Shown here: positions 25,278-34,049 of the stretch, piece after piece
Numbering within the stretch: position 1 is the first letter of the stretch
How the letters are laid out: each line of letters starts with the position of its first letter
NCBI RefSeq assembly: GCF_004799515.1
Contig: NZ_SSMX01000031.1
Coordinates: 1-64,000, forward strand
Direction: 5' to 3'
DNA: 64,000 nucleotides
Source: Phenylobacterium sp.
GTDB lineage: Bacteria > Pseudomonadota > Alphaproteobacteria > Caulobacterales > Caulobacteraceae
The notes under the pieces: generated by a model
What the model saw: only the letters and a program-made list of their open reading frames with translations
What the model was told of the DNA's origin: nothing
The model's database searches: none
Program-made: the position numbers and the translations under genes

Positions 25278-26291
25278 ATGAAACGCCTAGCGCCTCTCGC
25301 CCTCGCCGCCGCCCTCGCCACGGCGCTGACGCCCAGCTCGGTGTTCGCCTGGGGCGCCACCGGCCACCGGATCATCGGCGAGGCGGCCATGCGCAGCCTG
25401 CCCGCGGACGCGCCGGCCTTCCTGCGCACCCCGCAGGCGGCGCTGGACGTGGGTGAGTTCAGCCGCGAGCCGGACCGGGCCAAGGGCGCCGGGAGAACCT
25501 TCGACGCGGACCTCGACCCCGGCCACTTCCTCGACCTCAACGACGACGGGACCGTGCTGGGCGGCCCGGCGCTGGCGGCCTTGCCGCCCACGCGCGTGGA
25601 GTTCGAGACCGCGCTTCGGGCGGTCAACCAGAACAGCTGGAAGTCGGGCTACCTGCCGTATTCGATCCTCGAGAACTACCAGCGGCTGGCCAAGGACCTG
25701 GCCTACTGGCGCGTGCTCACCGCCGCCGAGGCCAATCCCGCCTGGAGCGCGCACAAGGCCTTCTTCAGCAACGACCGCCGCCGGCGCGAGGCGCAGGTGC
25801 TGCAGGACATCGGCGAGCTGTCGCACTTCGTGGGTGACGGCAGCCAGCCGCTGCACGTCACCGTCCACTTCAACGGCTGGGGCGATTTCCCGAACCCGAA
25901 CGGCTACACCAACGCCAAGATCCACGGCCCCTTCGAGAGCGACCTTGTGCAGGCCAACGTCACCGAAGCCGGGGTCATGGCCAAGATGCTGGCCCCCAAG
26001 GACTGCCACTGCGCCGTCCAGCAGCGGGTGTTGGACTACCTGTCCTCCACCGGCCGCCTCGTGGTCCCGCTCTACGAGCTGGAGAAGGCCGGCGGCCTCG
26101 CGCCCGGCGATCCGCGCGGTCCCGCCTTCGCCACCCAGCAGATCGCGGTCGGCGCTTCGGAGCTGCGCGACCTGATCGTCGAAGCCTGGAAGGCCAGCGC
26201 GGGCGAGACGGTGGGCTACAAGCCGATCGCCGTGGCCGACGTCCTGGCCGGCAAGGTCGACCCCTACCAGAGCCTCTACGGCATCGACTGA
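25278..26291 (+). CDS. S1/P1-type nuclease (phospholipase C/P1 fold)
   Basis: 337 aa with a signal peptide ending VFA. The mature protein begins WGATGHRIIGEAA, whose N-terminal Trp is a zinc ligand in this family. Further ligands are likely in the PGHFLDL and LSHFVGDGSQPLHVTVHFNGWGD regions and IHGPFESD. It would cut single-stranded nucleic acid or 3'-nucleotides in the periplasm. The middle DxSQPLH motif differs slightly from fungal S1. The stop overlaps the Nudix start by one base. Confidence 0.87.
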   Translation: MKRLAPLALAAALATALTPSSVFAWGATGHRIIGEAAMRSLPADAPAFLRTPQAALDVGEFSREPDRAKGAGRTFDADLDPGHFLDLNDDGTVLGGPALAALPPTRVEFETALRAVNQNSWKSGYLPYSILENYQRLAKDLAYWRVLTAAEANPAWSAHKAFFSNDRRRREAQVLQDIGELSHFVGDGSQPLHVTVHFNGWGDFPNPNGYTNAKIHGPFESDLVQANVTEAGVMAKMLAPKDCHCAVQQRVLDYLSSTGRLVVPLYELEKAGGLAPGDPRGPAFATQQIAVGASELRDLIVEAWKASAGETVGYKPIAVADVLAGKVDPYQSLYGID

Positions 26292-26764
26292 TGCCAAGTC
26301 CTGCAAACATCGTCCCGCAGTTCGGACAGCCGGCGCCGGGCCGGACCTATCCCGACCGGCCGGCGGCCTTCGCGGTCGTCGAGCACGAAGGCAAGATCGC
26401 CGTGGCGCGGGTCACCTTCGAGGCGGGCGGCGGCCGCCTCGACCTGCCGGGCGGCGGTCTCGATCCCGGCGAGACGGCGGCTCAGGCGGCGATCCGCGAA
26501 TGCGGCGAGGAGGTGGGCCTGCGAATCGCCGTCGAGGCCGAGGTCGTCCGCGCCGATCACTATTTCACCAATGAGGACGACAGCCGGGTCAACACCCGCG
26601 GCGTCTTCTTCGCCGCCCGCGTGGTCGAAGCGGCGCCCGAGCTGAAGATCGAGGACGACCACGCCCTGGAATGGATGGCGCCGCAGGAGGCGCTGCTGGC
26701 GCTCGACCGCGAATCCCACGCCTGGGCCGTGGCGGCGTGGTTGCGTTTGCGCGGGAAGGCCTGA
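26291..26764 (+). CDS. Nudix hydrolase
   Basis: 157 aa. The Nudix box GGGLDPGETAAQAAIRECGEEVGL matches Gx5Ex7REUxEExGU. It hydrolyses a nucleoside diphosphate linked to another group; the substrate is unknown. Its ATG overlaps the nuclease stop (TGATG), so the two are coupled. That pairing would fit a nucleotide scavenging or clean-up unit. Confidence 0.92.
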   Translation: MPSPANIVPQFGQPAPGRTYPDRPAAFAVVEHEGKIAVARVTFEAGGGRLDLPGGGLDPGETAAQAAIRECGEEVGLRIAVEAEVVRADHYFTNEDDSRVNTRGVFFAARVVEAAPELKIEDDHALEWMAPQEALLALDRESHAWAVAAWLRLRGKA

Positions 26765-26799
26765 ACCGCTAGTCGGGGCCGCAAGTCCAGGAGGCGCGT

Positions 26800-27699
26800 T
26801 TGCCCGAGTCCACCGCCCAGCTGATCGACGGCAAGGTCTACGCCGAACGCCTGCGCGCCAGCGTCGCCGGGCAGGTGGCCGCGCTGAAGGCGTCGAACGG
26901 GCTGCAGCCGGGCCTGGCGGTTGTGCTGGTGGGCGACGACGCGGCCAGCCAGATCTATGTCCGCTCCAAGGGCGAGCAGTCGCTGGCGGCGGGGATGCAC
27001 TCGGTCACCCACCGGCTGCCGGGCGACACCACCCAGGCCGAGCTGGAACGGCTGGTGGGCGAATTGAACGTCGACCCGTTGATCCACGGCGTCCTGGTGC
27101 AGCTGCCGCTGCCCAAGCCCCTGGACGAAAAGCGGGTCCTGGCGCTCCTGAACCCCGACAAGGACGTCGACGGCCTGACCGTGGCCAACGCCGGGCGCCT
27201 GGCCAGCGGCCTGTCGGCGCTGGTGCCCTGCACGCCGATGGGCTGCATGATCCTGCTGCGCGAGACGGTGGGCGACCTCGCGGGCAAGCGCGCCGTGGTG
27301 GTGGGCCGCTCGGTGCTGGTGGGCCGGCCGATCGCCCAGCTCCTGCTGCAGGCCGACTGCACGGTGACCATCGCCCACTCGCGCACCCGAGACCTGCCGG
27401 CGGTCTGCCGCGAGGCCGACATCCTGGTGGCCGCGGTCGGCCGCCCGCGGATGATCGGCGCCGACTGGATCAAGCCGGGCGCGGCGGTGATCGACGTCGG
27501 CATCAACCGCGTGCCCTTCGACGATCCGGTCAAGGCCGCCGAGGGCCGCACCAAGGTGGTGGGCGACGTAGACTTCAAGGCCGCGAGCCAGGTCGCCGGC
27601 TGGATCACGCCGGTGCCCGGCGGCGTCGGCCTGATGACCGTCGCCGTCCTGCTGCAGAACACCGTCGCGGCCGCCAAGCTGCAGGCGGGGATCGCCTAG
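26800..27699 (+). CDS. folD: Methylenetetrahydrofolate dehydrogenase / cyclohydrolase
   Basis: 299 aa from TTG 26800, 5 bases after CAGGAGG. Bifunctional one-carbon enzyme interconverting 5,10-methylene-, methenyl- and 10-formyl-tetrahydrofolate. Motifs: [17 protein letters not shown] (catalytic Lys), [39 protein letters not shown] for NADP, and [19 protein letters not shown]. Length is normal. Confidence 0.96.
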   Translation: MPESTAQLIDGKVYAERLRASVAGQVAALKASNGLQPGLAVVLVGDDAASQIYVRSKGEQSLAAGMHSVTHRLPGDTTQAELERLVGELNVDPLIHGVLVQLPLPKPLDEKRVLALLNPDKDVDGLTVANAGRLASGLSALVPCTPMGCMILLRETVGDLAGKRAVVVGRSVLVGRPIAQLLLQADCTVTIAHSRTRDLPAVCREADILVAAVGRPRMIGADWIKPGAAVIDVGINRVPFDDPVKAAEGRTKVVGDVDFKAASQVAGWITPVPGGVGLMTVAVLLQNTVAAAKLQAGIA

Positions 27700-27747
27700 C
27701 CACGCTTGAGGTTCCAGTCCGTCCCGGCATGGGCTAGGGCTTTGCGC

Positions 27748-28089
27748 ATGACCCTTCGCATTCCTCTCGCCGTGGCCGTGGCCGCGTTCTGCCTGGGCGC
27801 CGTCGGCCCCGTGTTCGCCCAGGCGCCGGAAGACGCCCTGCCGGCGGGGCCCGGCAAGGACGTGGTGGTGCGCATCTGCACCTCTTGCCACGACGCCAGC
27901 GAGTTCTCGGCCGCGCGCCACACGCCCGAGGAGTGGGACGAGGTGATCACCAAGATGCAGGGCGCCGGCGCGGACATGACCGCCGAAGAGCAGGCAGCTA
28001 TCTCCGCCTACCTGGCCAAGAACCTGCCGAAAGCTGCGCCGCCCGCGTCTCCCGCGCCCGCCGACCCGAAGGCGCCCTCGGCGCGCTAG
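27748..28089 (+). CDS. Small periplasmic c-type cytochrome
   Basis: 113 aa from ATG 27748. The signal peptide ends VFAQA; there is one haem-attachment site CTSCH (residues 44-48) and a later Met (KMQGAGADMT) as possible sixth ligand. A Pro/Ala-rich tail follows. It resembles the small cytochrome domains attached to quinoprotein or molybdenum dehydrogenases. It is one base apart from the permease gene that follows, so the two are likely cotranscribed. Confidence 0.88.
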   Translation: MTLRIPLAVAVAAFCLGAVGPVFAQAPEDALPAGPGKDVVVRICTSCHDASEFSAARHTPEEWDEVITKMQGAGADMTAEEQAAISAYLAKNLPKAAPPASPAPADPKAPSAR

Positions 28090-28090
28090 G

Positions 28091-29140
28091 ATGTCGGAAG
28101 CCCGAAGCCTCAACCCGGCGCCGCGCTGGATCCTGTTCGCCGCGATCGCGGTGGCGGGGCTGCTCTATGTGAAATGGCTGCCCTACTGGGACAAGGCCTT
28201 CGTGGCGGCGTCCAGCCACTCGATCGGCCAGTCGATCCTGATGGGCAAGGCGGCGCACGCGCCGGCGCCTTCGTGGGATGCGGCGCTCGCCTACGCGCTC
28301 GCCTACGGCAAGGCGATCTGGAAGGCGATGGTGCTGGGCCTGCTGCTGGGCTCCGGCGCCCAGGCCCTGCTGCCCGCCGACTGGATCGCCCGGCTGATGG
28401 GCCGGACCCGGTTCGGCAGCGCGGTGGCCGGCGGTTTGCTCGCCCTGCCGGGGATGATGTGCACCTGCTGCGCGGCGCCCGTGGTCGTGGGCCTGCGCCG
28501 GCAGCAGGCTTCGGCCGGCGGCGCCATCGCCTTTTGGCTCGGCAATTCGGTGCTGAATCCGGCGACCCTGGTCTTCATGGGCTTTGTCCTGGGCTGGCGC
28601 TGGGCGGCGCTGCGGCTCGTGCTGGGCGTGCCGATGGTGTTCGGCCTGGGCTACCTGGCCAACCGGTTGACCACGGCGCGCGAGGCCGCCCAGGCCGAGG
28701 CGGCCGTCGTCGAGCTGGCCGCCGCGCCGCAGGACGCACCCTTCCGCCGCTGGCTCCTGATCCTCGGCCGCATGACCCTGCGGTTGGTTCCCGAATACAT
28801 CGTCCTGGTGCTGCTGCTGGGCGCCGGGCGCGCCTGGCTGTTCCCGGCGCTCGGGCCCGAGATCGGCAACCACATCCAGTGGATCGCGGCCTTCGCCGTG
28901 GCTGGGGCCTTGTTCGTGATCCCCACCGCCGGCGAGGTGCCGATCATCCAGGCCATGCTGGCGTTGGGCGTCGGCGCGGGTCCGGCCGGCGCACTCTTGA
29001 TGACCCTGCCGCCCATCAGCCTGCCGTCGATGGCGATGCTGTCCCGCGCCTTCCCGCCGCGCATCCTGGCGGCGGTGGCGGGCGCGGTGGTGCTGTTCGG
29101 CCTGACGGGCGGCGCGCTCGCCGTGGCGCTCAGGTTCTAG
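28091..29140 (+). CDS. Permease, ArsP/DUF318-like
   Basis: 349 aa with 8 or more membrane segments. Two similar halves each carry a conserved loop: GLLALPGMMCTCCAAPVVVGLRRQQASAGGAIAFWLGNSVLNP, and PTAGEVPIIQAMLALGVGAGPAGALLMTLPPISLPS. This layout matches the permease family that includes ArsP, an organoarsenical exporter. The Cys-rich CTCC motif suggests a thiol- or metal-reactive cargo, but the substrate is unknown. It is coupled to the cytochrome gene upstream and overlaps the lipoprotein gene end by 4 bp. Confidence 0.82.
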   Translation: MSEARSLNPAPRWILFAAIAVAGLLYVKWLPYWDKAFVAASSHSIGQSILMGKAAHAPAPSWDAALAYALAYGKAIWKAMVLGLLLGSGAQALLPADWIARLMGRTRFGSAVAGGLLALPGMMCTCCAAPVVVGLRRQQASAGGAIAFWLGNSVLNPATLVFMGFVLGWRWAALRLVLGVPMVFGLGYLANRLTTAREAAQAEAAVVELAAAPQDAPFRRWLLILGRMTLRLVPEYIVLVLLLGAGRAWLFPALGPEIGNHIQWIAAFAVAGALFVIPTAGEVPIIQAMLALGVGAGPAGALLMTLPPISLPSMAMLSRAFPPRILAAVAGAVVLFGLTGGALAVALRF

Positions 29141-29745
29141 GTCGCCGTCGCCTCGGTCCAGGCGACCATCTTGCCGATCGCCTCGGCGCTGGCCTTGTCG
29201 AAGGCGGTGACGATGGCGCCGACGCGGTTTTCGGAGGCGGGCACGCGGGCCTCGAAGTCCTGTTCGCCGACGCTGGACTGGTCGGACTTGGTCAGCGCGG
29301 CGTGCAGGTGCACCACCACGGTGGGCGGGGCGTCGGAGCCGGAGTCGTAGCGCGCTTCGAAACTGCGCACATCCAGGCGCAGGGCGTAGGCGAAGCGGCC
29401 CTGCTGGCCCCGCGCGATCAGGCGGATGGGGCTGGCGTCGAAGGCGTTGGCGACCGCCTCGTTGAACAAGGTGTCGGCCGGCGCGACCCAGCGGCTCTGG
29501 GCGATATAGGCGGCCCGCCCGCCGGTCATGGTCAGGATGCGGTCGTCGGAGGCCTCTTCCTGGAACTGGCCGTTGGTGCGGAAGACCGCCACCGCCCCGG
29601 GCCGGGCCGGCGCGGCATTGGCCGCCGGCGGCGGGCCGAAGCGGTAGAGCTGAGCGGGCTTCGACTTGGGCAGGAGCGAGATGCAGCCGCTCAGGGCCAA
29701 GGCGCAGGCCGCGAGCGCGGCCAGGCTGAGGGCGCGACGGATCAT
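29137..29745 (-). CDS. ABC-transport auxiliary lipoprotein (PqiC/YmbA-like)
   Basis: 202 aa. Lipobox LALSGC at residues about 16-21 gives a lipid-anchored outer- or inner-membrane protein. The ABC-type auxiliary component pattern (AQLYRFGPP, VAVFRTNGQFQEEASDDRILTMTGGRAAYIAQSRWVAPADTLFNEAV) identifies the family. It is the last gene of the Mla-type operon; its start overlaps the MCE gene stop (ATGA). In related systems this lipoprotein bridges the MCE protein to the outer membrane. Confidence 0.88.
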   Translation of the reverse strand: MIRRALSLAALAACALALSGCISLLPKSKPAQLYRFGPPPAANAAPARPGAVAVFRTNGQFQEEASDDRILTMTGGRAAYIAQSRWVAPADTLFNEAVANAFDASPIRLIARGQQGRFAYALRLDVRSFEARYDSGSDAPPTVVVHLHAALTKSDQSSVGEQDFEARVPASENRVGAIVTAFDKASAEAIGKMVAWTEATAT

Positions 29746-30704
29746 GGCTTCACCTTCACTTCTTCCGCCGGCGGCTTGCCGAGCGCGCCCGTCGGGCTCT
29801 TCTGGATCTCGTTGACCAACCGCTCCAGCGACTCCGCCGCGCGCTGCAGCTCGACCACCGCGGCGGTGATCTGCGGCAGGCCGTTGTTGGCGAAGTCGGA
29901 GGTCGGGCCTTGCAGCTTATCGACCATGGTCCGCAGGGAGGCGGCAGTCGCCTTGGCCTCCTCGGCGGCGTCGGCGATGTTCTTGATCCCGCGCTTGCCG
30001 TCGCCGTTCACCAGCTCCTGGGTCGACTGCAGGATCTGGTCGGCGTGCTGGGTGGCGGTGTCCAGGTCCTGGATCAGCTTCTGGGCGTCGGCGATGATCT
30101 CCTTGCGCTCACGCACCTCGGCGGTGACCGCCTGGGCGTCGGAGAGCGTCGCCGAGAAGCTCTTGATGTTCTGGTCGGACAACACGCGGTTGACCCGGTC
30201 CAGCGCCTCGATGGTTCGGGTCAGCACCGTGCCGCCGCCCTCCAGCAGGTCGGAAAGCGCGCTGCGCTGGCTCTTCAGGATCGGGATGCAGGGGCTTAGG
30301 CCCGTGGTCTCGCACTTCTGCTTCTCGACCACTTTCAAGAGCGGCTTGGACGGCGTGCCGGCGGTGATCTGGATGTAGTTCACCCCGGTGATGCCCTGCG
30401 GCTCCAGGGTGGCGTAGCTGTCGATGCGGATCGGCACGTCGGAGGTGACCCGGGCGCGGGCGATCACCCGGCTGGGGTTGGTGCGGTCGAGCGCGATCTT
30501 GGTGACATCGCCCACCTTGATGCCATTGAAATGCACCTCGCCGCCCTGGCTGAGGCCCCGCACCGGGCCGTCGAAGACGACGTCGTAGAGGTCGTACTCC
30601 TGGCTGAACGACAGGCGCGCCAGCCAGACGACAAAGATCACCAGCCCCACGAAGAGGATCAGTGAGGAAAGGCCGACGAGGGCGTAGTTGGCGTTCTTTT
30701 CCAT
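29742..30704 (-). CDS. MCE/MlaD-family lipid-binding protein
   Basis: 320 aa. One N-terminal membrane anchor (YALVGLSSLILFVGLVIFVVWLA) is followed by an MCE domain (VFDGPVRGLSQGGEVHFNGIKVGDVTKIALD, ITGVNYIQITAGTP), and then by a long helical C-terminal region (residues about 150-300) likely to form coiled coils. It is the periplasmic substrate-binding part of a phospholipid ABC transporter. Its ATG overlaps the ATPase stop by one base. Confidence 0.93.
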   Translation of the reverse strand: MEKNANYALVGLSSLILFVGLVIFVVWLARLSFSQEYDLYDVVFDGPVRGLSQGGEVHFNGIKVGDVTKIALDRTNPSRVIARARVTSDVPIRIDSYATLEPQGITGVNYIQITAGTPSKPLLKVVEKQKCETTGLSPCIPILKSQRSALSDLLEGGGTVLTRTIEALDRVNRVLSDQNIKSFSATLSDAQAVTAEVRERKEIIADAQKLIQDLDTATQHADQILQSTQELVNGDGKRGIKNIADAAEEAKATAASLRTMVDKLQGPTSDFANNGLPQITAAVVELQRAAESLERLVNEIQKSPTGALGKPPAEEVKVKP

Positions 30705-31543
30705 CAGGCTTCCGTCTTCACCTTAGCCGCGGCGCGGCCGCGGGGTCCCAGGAAATACCGTTGGATCCAGGGATGTTTGTTGTGCTCGAGCTCGCGCACC
30801 GGGGCGGTGGCGACCACCTTCTTGTCGGCGATCACCGCGACGCGGTCCGTGATCTCGTAGAGCGTGTCGAGGTCGTGGGTGATCATGAACACCGTAAGGT
30901 CCAGGCTGTCGGAAAGGTCCTTGATCAGCTCGTCGAAGGCCGCGGCGCTGATCGGGTCGAGGCCGGCGGTGGGCTCGTCGAGGAACAGGAGCTCGGGATC
31001 GAGGGCGAGGGCGCGGGCCAGGCCGGCGCGCTTGCGCATGCCGCCCGACAGCTCCGCGGGCTTCAGGTCGCCGGAATTGGCCGGCAGGCCCACGAGCGCG
31101 ATCTTCAGGTCGGCGAGGTCGTAGATCTCGCGCCTGGCCATATCCGTGTGCTCGAACATCGGTGCGCCGACATTCTCGCGGACCGTCAGGTTGGAGAAGA
31201 GGGCGCCTTGCTGGAACAGCACGCCCCAGCGCCGCTCGATGGCGCTCCAGCGCCGGCGCGAGGCGCGCTCGATGTCCTGGCCGAACACCCTGACGGTGCC
31301 GGCCTGCGGGGTGCGCAGGCCGATGATGGTATTCAGAAGCACCGACTTGCCGGCGCCGGAGCCGCCCACCACGCCCAGCACCTCGCCGCGCTCGGCGGTG
31401 ATGTCGAGCCCGTCGTGGACCACATTGTCGCCGAAGGCCGAGACCAGGCCGCGCACCTCCACCGCCGGGCCCTCGGTGTCGAGCAGCTCGTCGTCGGTGA
31501 GGTCGTCCTCGTCGACTTCCGGGGGCGGCGCGGGGTCGGTCAT
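30704..31543 (-). CDS. Mla-type lipid ABC transporter ATPase
   Basis: 279 aa from ATG 31543, overlapping the permease stop (ATGA). Walker A is GGSGAGKS, Q-loop FQQGALFSNLTV, signature LSGGMRKRAGLARAL, Walker B LLFLDEPTAGLDP, H-loop MITHD. The 25-aa acidic N-terminal extension is unusual but harmless. It drives lipid movement between membranes with the MlaE-like permease and MCE protein. Confidence 0.93.
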   Translation of the reverse strand: MTDPAPPPEVDEDDLTDDELLDTEGPAVEVRGLVSAFGDNVVHDGLDITAERGEVLGVVGGSGAGKSVLLNTIIGLRTPQAGTVRVFGQDIERASRRRWSAIERRWGVLFQQGALFSNLTVRENVGAPMFEHTDMARREIYDLADLKIALVGLPANSGDLKPAELSGGMRKRAGLARALALDPELLFLDEPTAGLDPISAAAFDELIKDLSDSLDLTVFMITHDLDTLYEITDRVAVIADKKVVATAPVRELEHNKHPWIQRYFLGPRGRAAAKVKTEA

Positions 31544-32667
31544 ACGTTCAGCTTCATGAACAAGAGCGCGAAGGCCGCGTCGATCATGATGATGGCGAAG
31601 ATGGCGTGCACCACCGCCGCCGTCACCCGCCGGCCCAGGCTCTCCACGTCGCCGCCGACCTCCAGGCCCTGGCGGCAGCCGATGCCGGCGATCACCGCGG
31701 CCATCACCGGCGCCTTGGACATGCCGACCCAGAAGTGCGCCACGCCCACGTCGTCGACGATCCGCTGCAGGAAGAAGGCTGGGCCCAGGTCGAGCGCGGC
31801 CCACACCACCACCAGCCCGCCCACCAGGCCCGCGAGGGTGGCCACGAAGGTGAGCAGCGGGATGATCGCCAGGAGGGCCACGAACCGGGGCAGCACCAGG
31901 GCCTCGAACGGGTCGACGCCCATCACCTGCATGGCGTCGATCTCCTGGTTCATCTTCATCGAGCCGATCTCGGCTGCGAAGGCCGACGCCGAGCGGCCGG
32001 CCAGGAGGACGGCGGTGATGATGATGTTGAACTCGCGCAGCACCGCGACGCCGATCAGCTCCACGGCGAACACCTGCGCCCCGAACTGGCTCAGCATATT
32101 GGCGCCCAGGAGCCCCACCACCGCGCCGATGAAGAAGGAGGTCACCGCTACGATCGGGATAGCGTCGAGGCCGGCGCGTTCGGCGAGCGAGAAGATCGCC
32201 GCCCAGCGGATGCGCTTGGGATTGGTCACCAGGTAGCCCAGGGCCCGGGCGATGGCCACCAGCAGGTGGCCGAGGAAGGCCAGGGTGTCGATCCACTCGT
32301 AGGCGGTGTTCACCACCCCCTTGCCGATCCGCACGGTCATTTCGTGGAAGCCGCGGGGCGTGCGGACCGGCGGGGCTTCGACGCGCACCGCCGCAGCCAC
32401 CAGTTCCAGCAGCCGCCCGCTCTCCGGGCGGGCCTTGACGGTCTTGACGTCGAAATCCGCGCCGCCGGCCCGGATCAGGGCATAGGCGCCGGCGGTGTCC
32501 AGGCGGCGGACCTTGCGGATATCGACGCCTATGGGGCCGCGGCCCTTGAGCGCCTGGGCCAGCCGGGCCGGGGCGTCGCCCAGATTGTTGGCCGTCCAGT
32601 CGCCGGTGAGCGCGACCGTGGGCTTTTCGCCCGCGCTCCTGACGCTGAATTGGGCCTCAGTATCCAC
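31540..32667 (-). CDS. MlaE-family permease with N-terminal STAS-like domain
   Basis: 375 aa. Residues about 1-95 form a STAS/MlaB-like domain (VALTGDWTANNLGDAPARL, VRRLDTAGAYAL), followed by the MlaE permease (LGANMLSQFGAQVFAVELIGVAVLREFNIIITAVLLAGRSASAFAAEIGSMKMNQEIDAM). In E. coli the STAS partner MlaB is a separate protein; here it is fused, as is common in alphaproteobacteria. First gene of the operon mlaE-mlaF-mlaD-lipoprotein. Confidence 0.93.
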   Translation of the reverse strand: MDTEAQFSVRSAGEKPTVALTGDWTANNLGDAPARLAQALKGRGPIGVDIRKVRRLDTAGAYALIRAGGADFDVKTVKARPESGRLLELVAAAVRVEAPPVRTPRGFHEMTVRIGKGVVNTAYEWIDTLAFLGHLLVAIARALGYLVTNPKRIRWAAIFSLAERAGLDAIPIVAVTSFFIGAVVGLLGANMLSQFGAQVFAVELIGVAVLREFNIIITAVLLAGRSASAFAAEIGSMKMNQEIDAMQVMGVDPFEALVLPRFVALLAIIPLLTFVATLAGLVGGLVVVWAALDLGPAFFLQRIVDDVGVAHFWVGMSKAPVMAAVIAGIGCRQGLEVGGDVESLGRRVTAAVVHAIFAIIMIDAAFALLFMKLNV

Positions 32668-32931
32668 CTTGTCGCGGACTCCGGTTTGGGGCGACCGATG
32701 TTCGAGTCGCGCTCCCGTCAGGAGAATAGGACCCTAGCAGAGGCGGCGCACGGCCCGAACGTCTTATGGCGGAGGTTGTTCCGAAGATAACCGTGTAAAG
32801 AGAAGCTGCGGCGCGCGTATGGTCAAGCTCAGCCCACTTTTGGCCAAGCCCATGTTCCAGCCTCGCAACACACCCGCCGGTTGGTCGCCGCAGGGTGTAT
32901 GGGTCACGTTCCTTCGGGGTGGAGAGTAGAG
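32668..32931. other. Divergent intergenic region
   Basis: 264 bases between mlaE and the small gene at 32932. It must hold both promoters. I see no clear hairpin, operator or additional gene. Confidence 0.35.
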
Positions 32932-33243
32932 TTGAACCGCCAGTTTGAGATCGTCGGCAAGTCCGGCGCCCGTTATCGCTACACCGCTCTGGAGGAGGAT
33001 CGCTTCCTGCCGCCAGCGGGGGCGAACTTCGTCATCGCCCGGCTGACCAAGGAAGGTCCCACGGTGGTCTACGCCGGCGAGACCGACAATCTGGCCAACC
33101 AGACCTGGCGCAAGACGCTGGAAAAGGCTCGCGAGACCTATCGCGACGCCGCCGTGCTGACCCGCCTCAACGTCACCCGCGCGGTGCGCGAGGCCGAGCG
33201 CGTCGACCTGGTCGCCCAGCACCAGCCGCCGCTGAACGGCTAG
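32932..33243 (+). CDS. Small conserved-looking hypothetical protein
   Basis: About 103 aa from TTG 32932 (LNRQFEIVGKSGARYRYTALEED), with GGAG upstream; an ATG 33 bases earlier is possible but has no ribosome-binding site. Soluble, mixed alpha/beta, with VVYAGETDNLANQTWRKTLEKARE and a charged helical C-terminal half. No domain recognised. It is followed by a strong 17-bp inverted repeat. Confidence 0.65.
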   Translation: MNRQFEIVGKSGARYRYTALEEDRFLPPAGANFVIARLTKEGPTVVYAGETDNLANQTWRKTLEKARETYRDAAVLTRLNVTRAVREAERVDLVAQHQPPLNG

Positions 33244-33262
33244 GGGATTTCCCTTGCCCTGG

Positions 33263-33299
33263 GCCGATCTTGTGGCACAGCTTGTGCCACAAGATCGGC
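33263..33299. repeat. Perfect 17-bp inverted repeat
   Basis: GCCGATCTTGTGGCACA, a 3-base spacer GCT, and the exact reverse complement TGTGCCACAAGATCGGC. It lies between the small gene and the DsbA-fold isomerase gene. No T-tract follows on either side. It could be a hairpin terminator or attenuator, or an operator for a dimeric regulator. Confidence 0.85.
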
Positions 33300-33317
33300 G
33301 CTCGGGGATCGGCGGAC

Positions 33318-33974
33318 ATGACGCTCGGCTACGACCTCTATTGGTCCTTCCGCTCGCCCTATTCCTACATGGTGGCGCCGCGCCTGCTGGCCTTGGAGCA
33401 GGACTACGACGTCGCCTGCAATGTGCGGCCGGTCTATCCGCTGGCGGTGCGCACGCCGGAATTCTTCGAGCAGCAAGATCCGCTGTGGGTCCGCTACTTC
33501 ATGACCGACGTCTTCCGCGAGGCGGCCTTCCTCGGCTTGCCCTTCCGCTGGCCGCGGCCCGATCCCGTTCAGCGGTCGCCGGATGAGGGCTATCGGACGC
33601 CGCAGCCCCACATCCACCGCCTGACCCATCTGGGCGTGGCGGCGGCGGAGCGCGGGCGCGGCCTGCCGTTCCTGCGCGAGGTGAGCCAGACCATCTGGAG
33701 CGGCGAGACCGACGACTGGCACGAGGGCGACCACCTGGCCCGCGCCGCCGAGCGCGCCGGCCTGGACTTCGCCGAGCTGGCCCACGCCGTCGACGCCGAC
33801 CCGGCCCGCTTCGCCGCCATTGTGGAGGAAAACCAGGTCGCCCAGCGCGCCGCCGGCCATTGGGGCGTGCCGATGATGGTGTTCGGCGACGAGGCCTTCT
33901 TCGGCCAGGACCGCTTCGACCAGCTCAAGTGGCGGATGGAAGGCCGGGGCCTGACGCGCCGCGAGGAGGACTGA
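33318..33974 (+). CDS. DsbA-fold protein, 2-hydroxychromene-2-carboxylate isomerase family
   Basis: 218 aa from ATG 33318. A thioredoxin/kappa-GST fold with the YWSFRSPYSYMVAPRLLAL N-terminus and VPMMVFGDEAFFGQDRFDQLKWRM C-terminus of the HCCA isomerase family. The Ser in SFRSPYSY takes the place of the DsbA cysteine. Members isomerise GSH-bound aromatic intermediates, but most genomic copies have unknown substrates. It directly follows the 17-bp inverted repeat, which may control it. Confidence 0.87.
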   Translation: MTLGYDLYWSFRSPYSYMVAPRLLALEQDYDVACNVRPVYPLAVRTPEFFEQQDPLWVRYFMTDVFREAAFLGLPFRWPRPDPVQRSPDEGYRTPQPHIHRLTHLGVAAAERGRGLPFLREVSQTIWSGETDDWHEGDHLARAAERAGLDFAELAHAVDADPARFAAIVEENQVAQRAAGHWGVPMMVFGDEAFFGQDRFDQLKWRMEGRGLTRREED

Positions 33975-34049
33975 CGCAGCGGAACGCTTCGCCACGCTCT
34001 TGTCTGTCCCGGCGACGGGTGGGACAACGGCGCTAAGGGGAGCGAAACA

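Noticed and set aside
33263..33299. Terminal inverted repeat of an insertion sequence
   Set aside because: The arms are adjacent to each other, with only 3 bases between and no transposase or target duplication.
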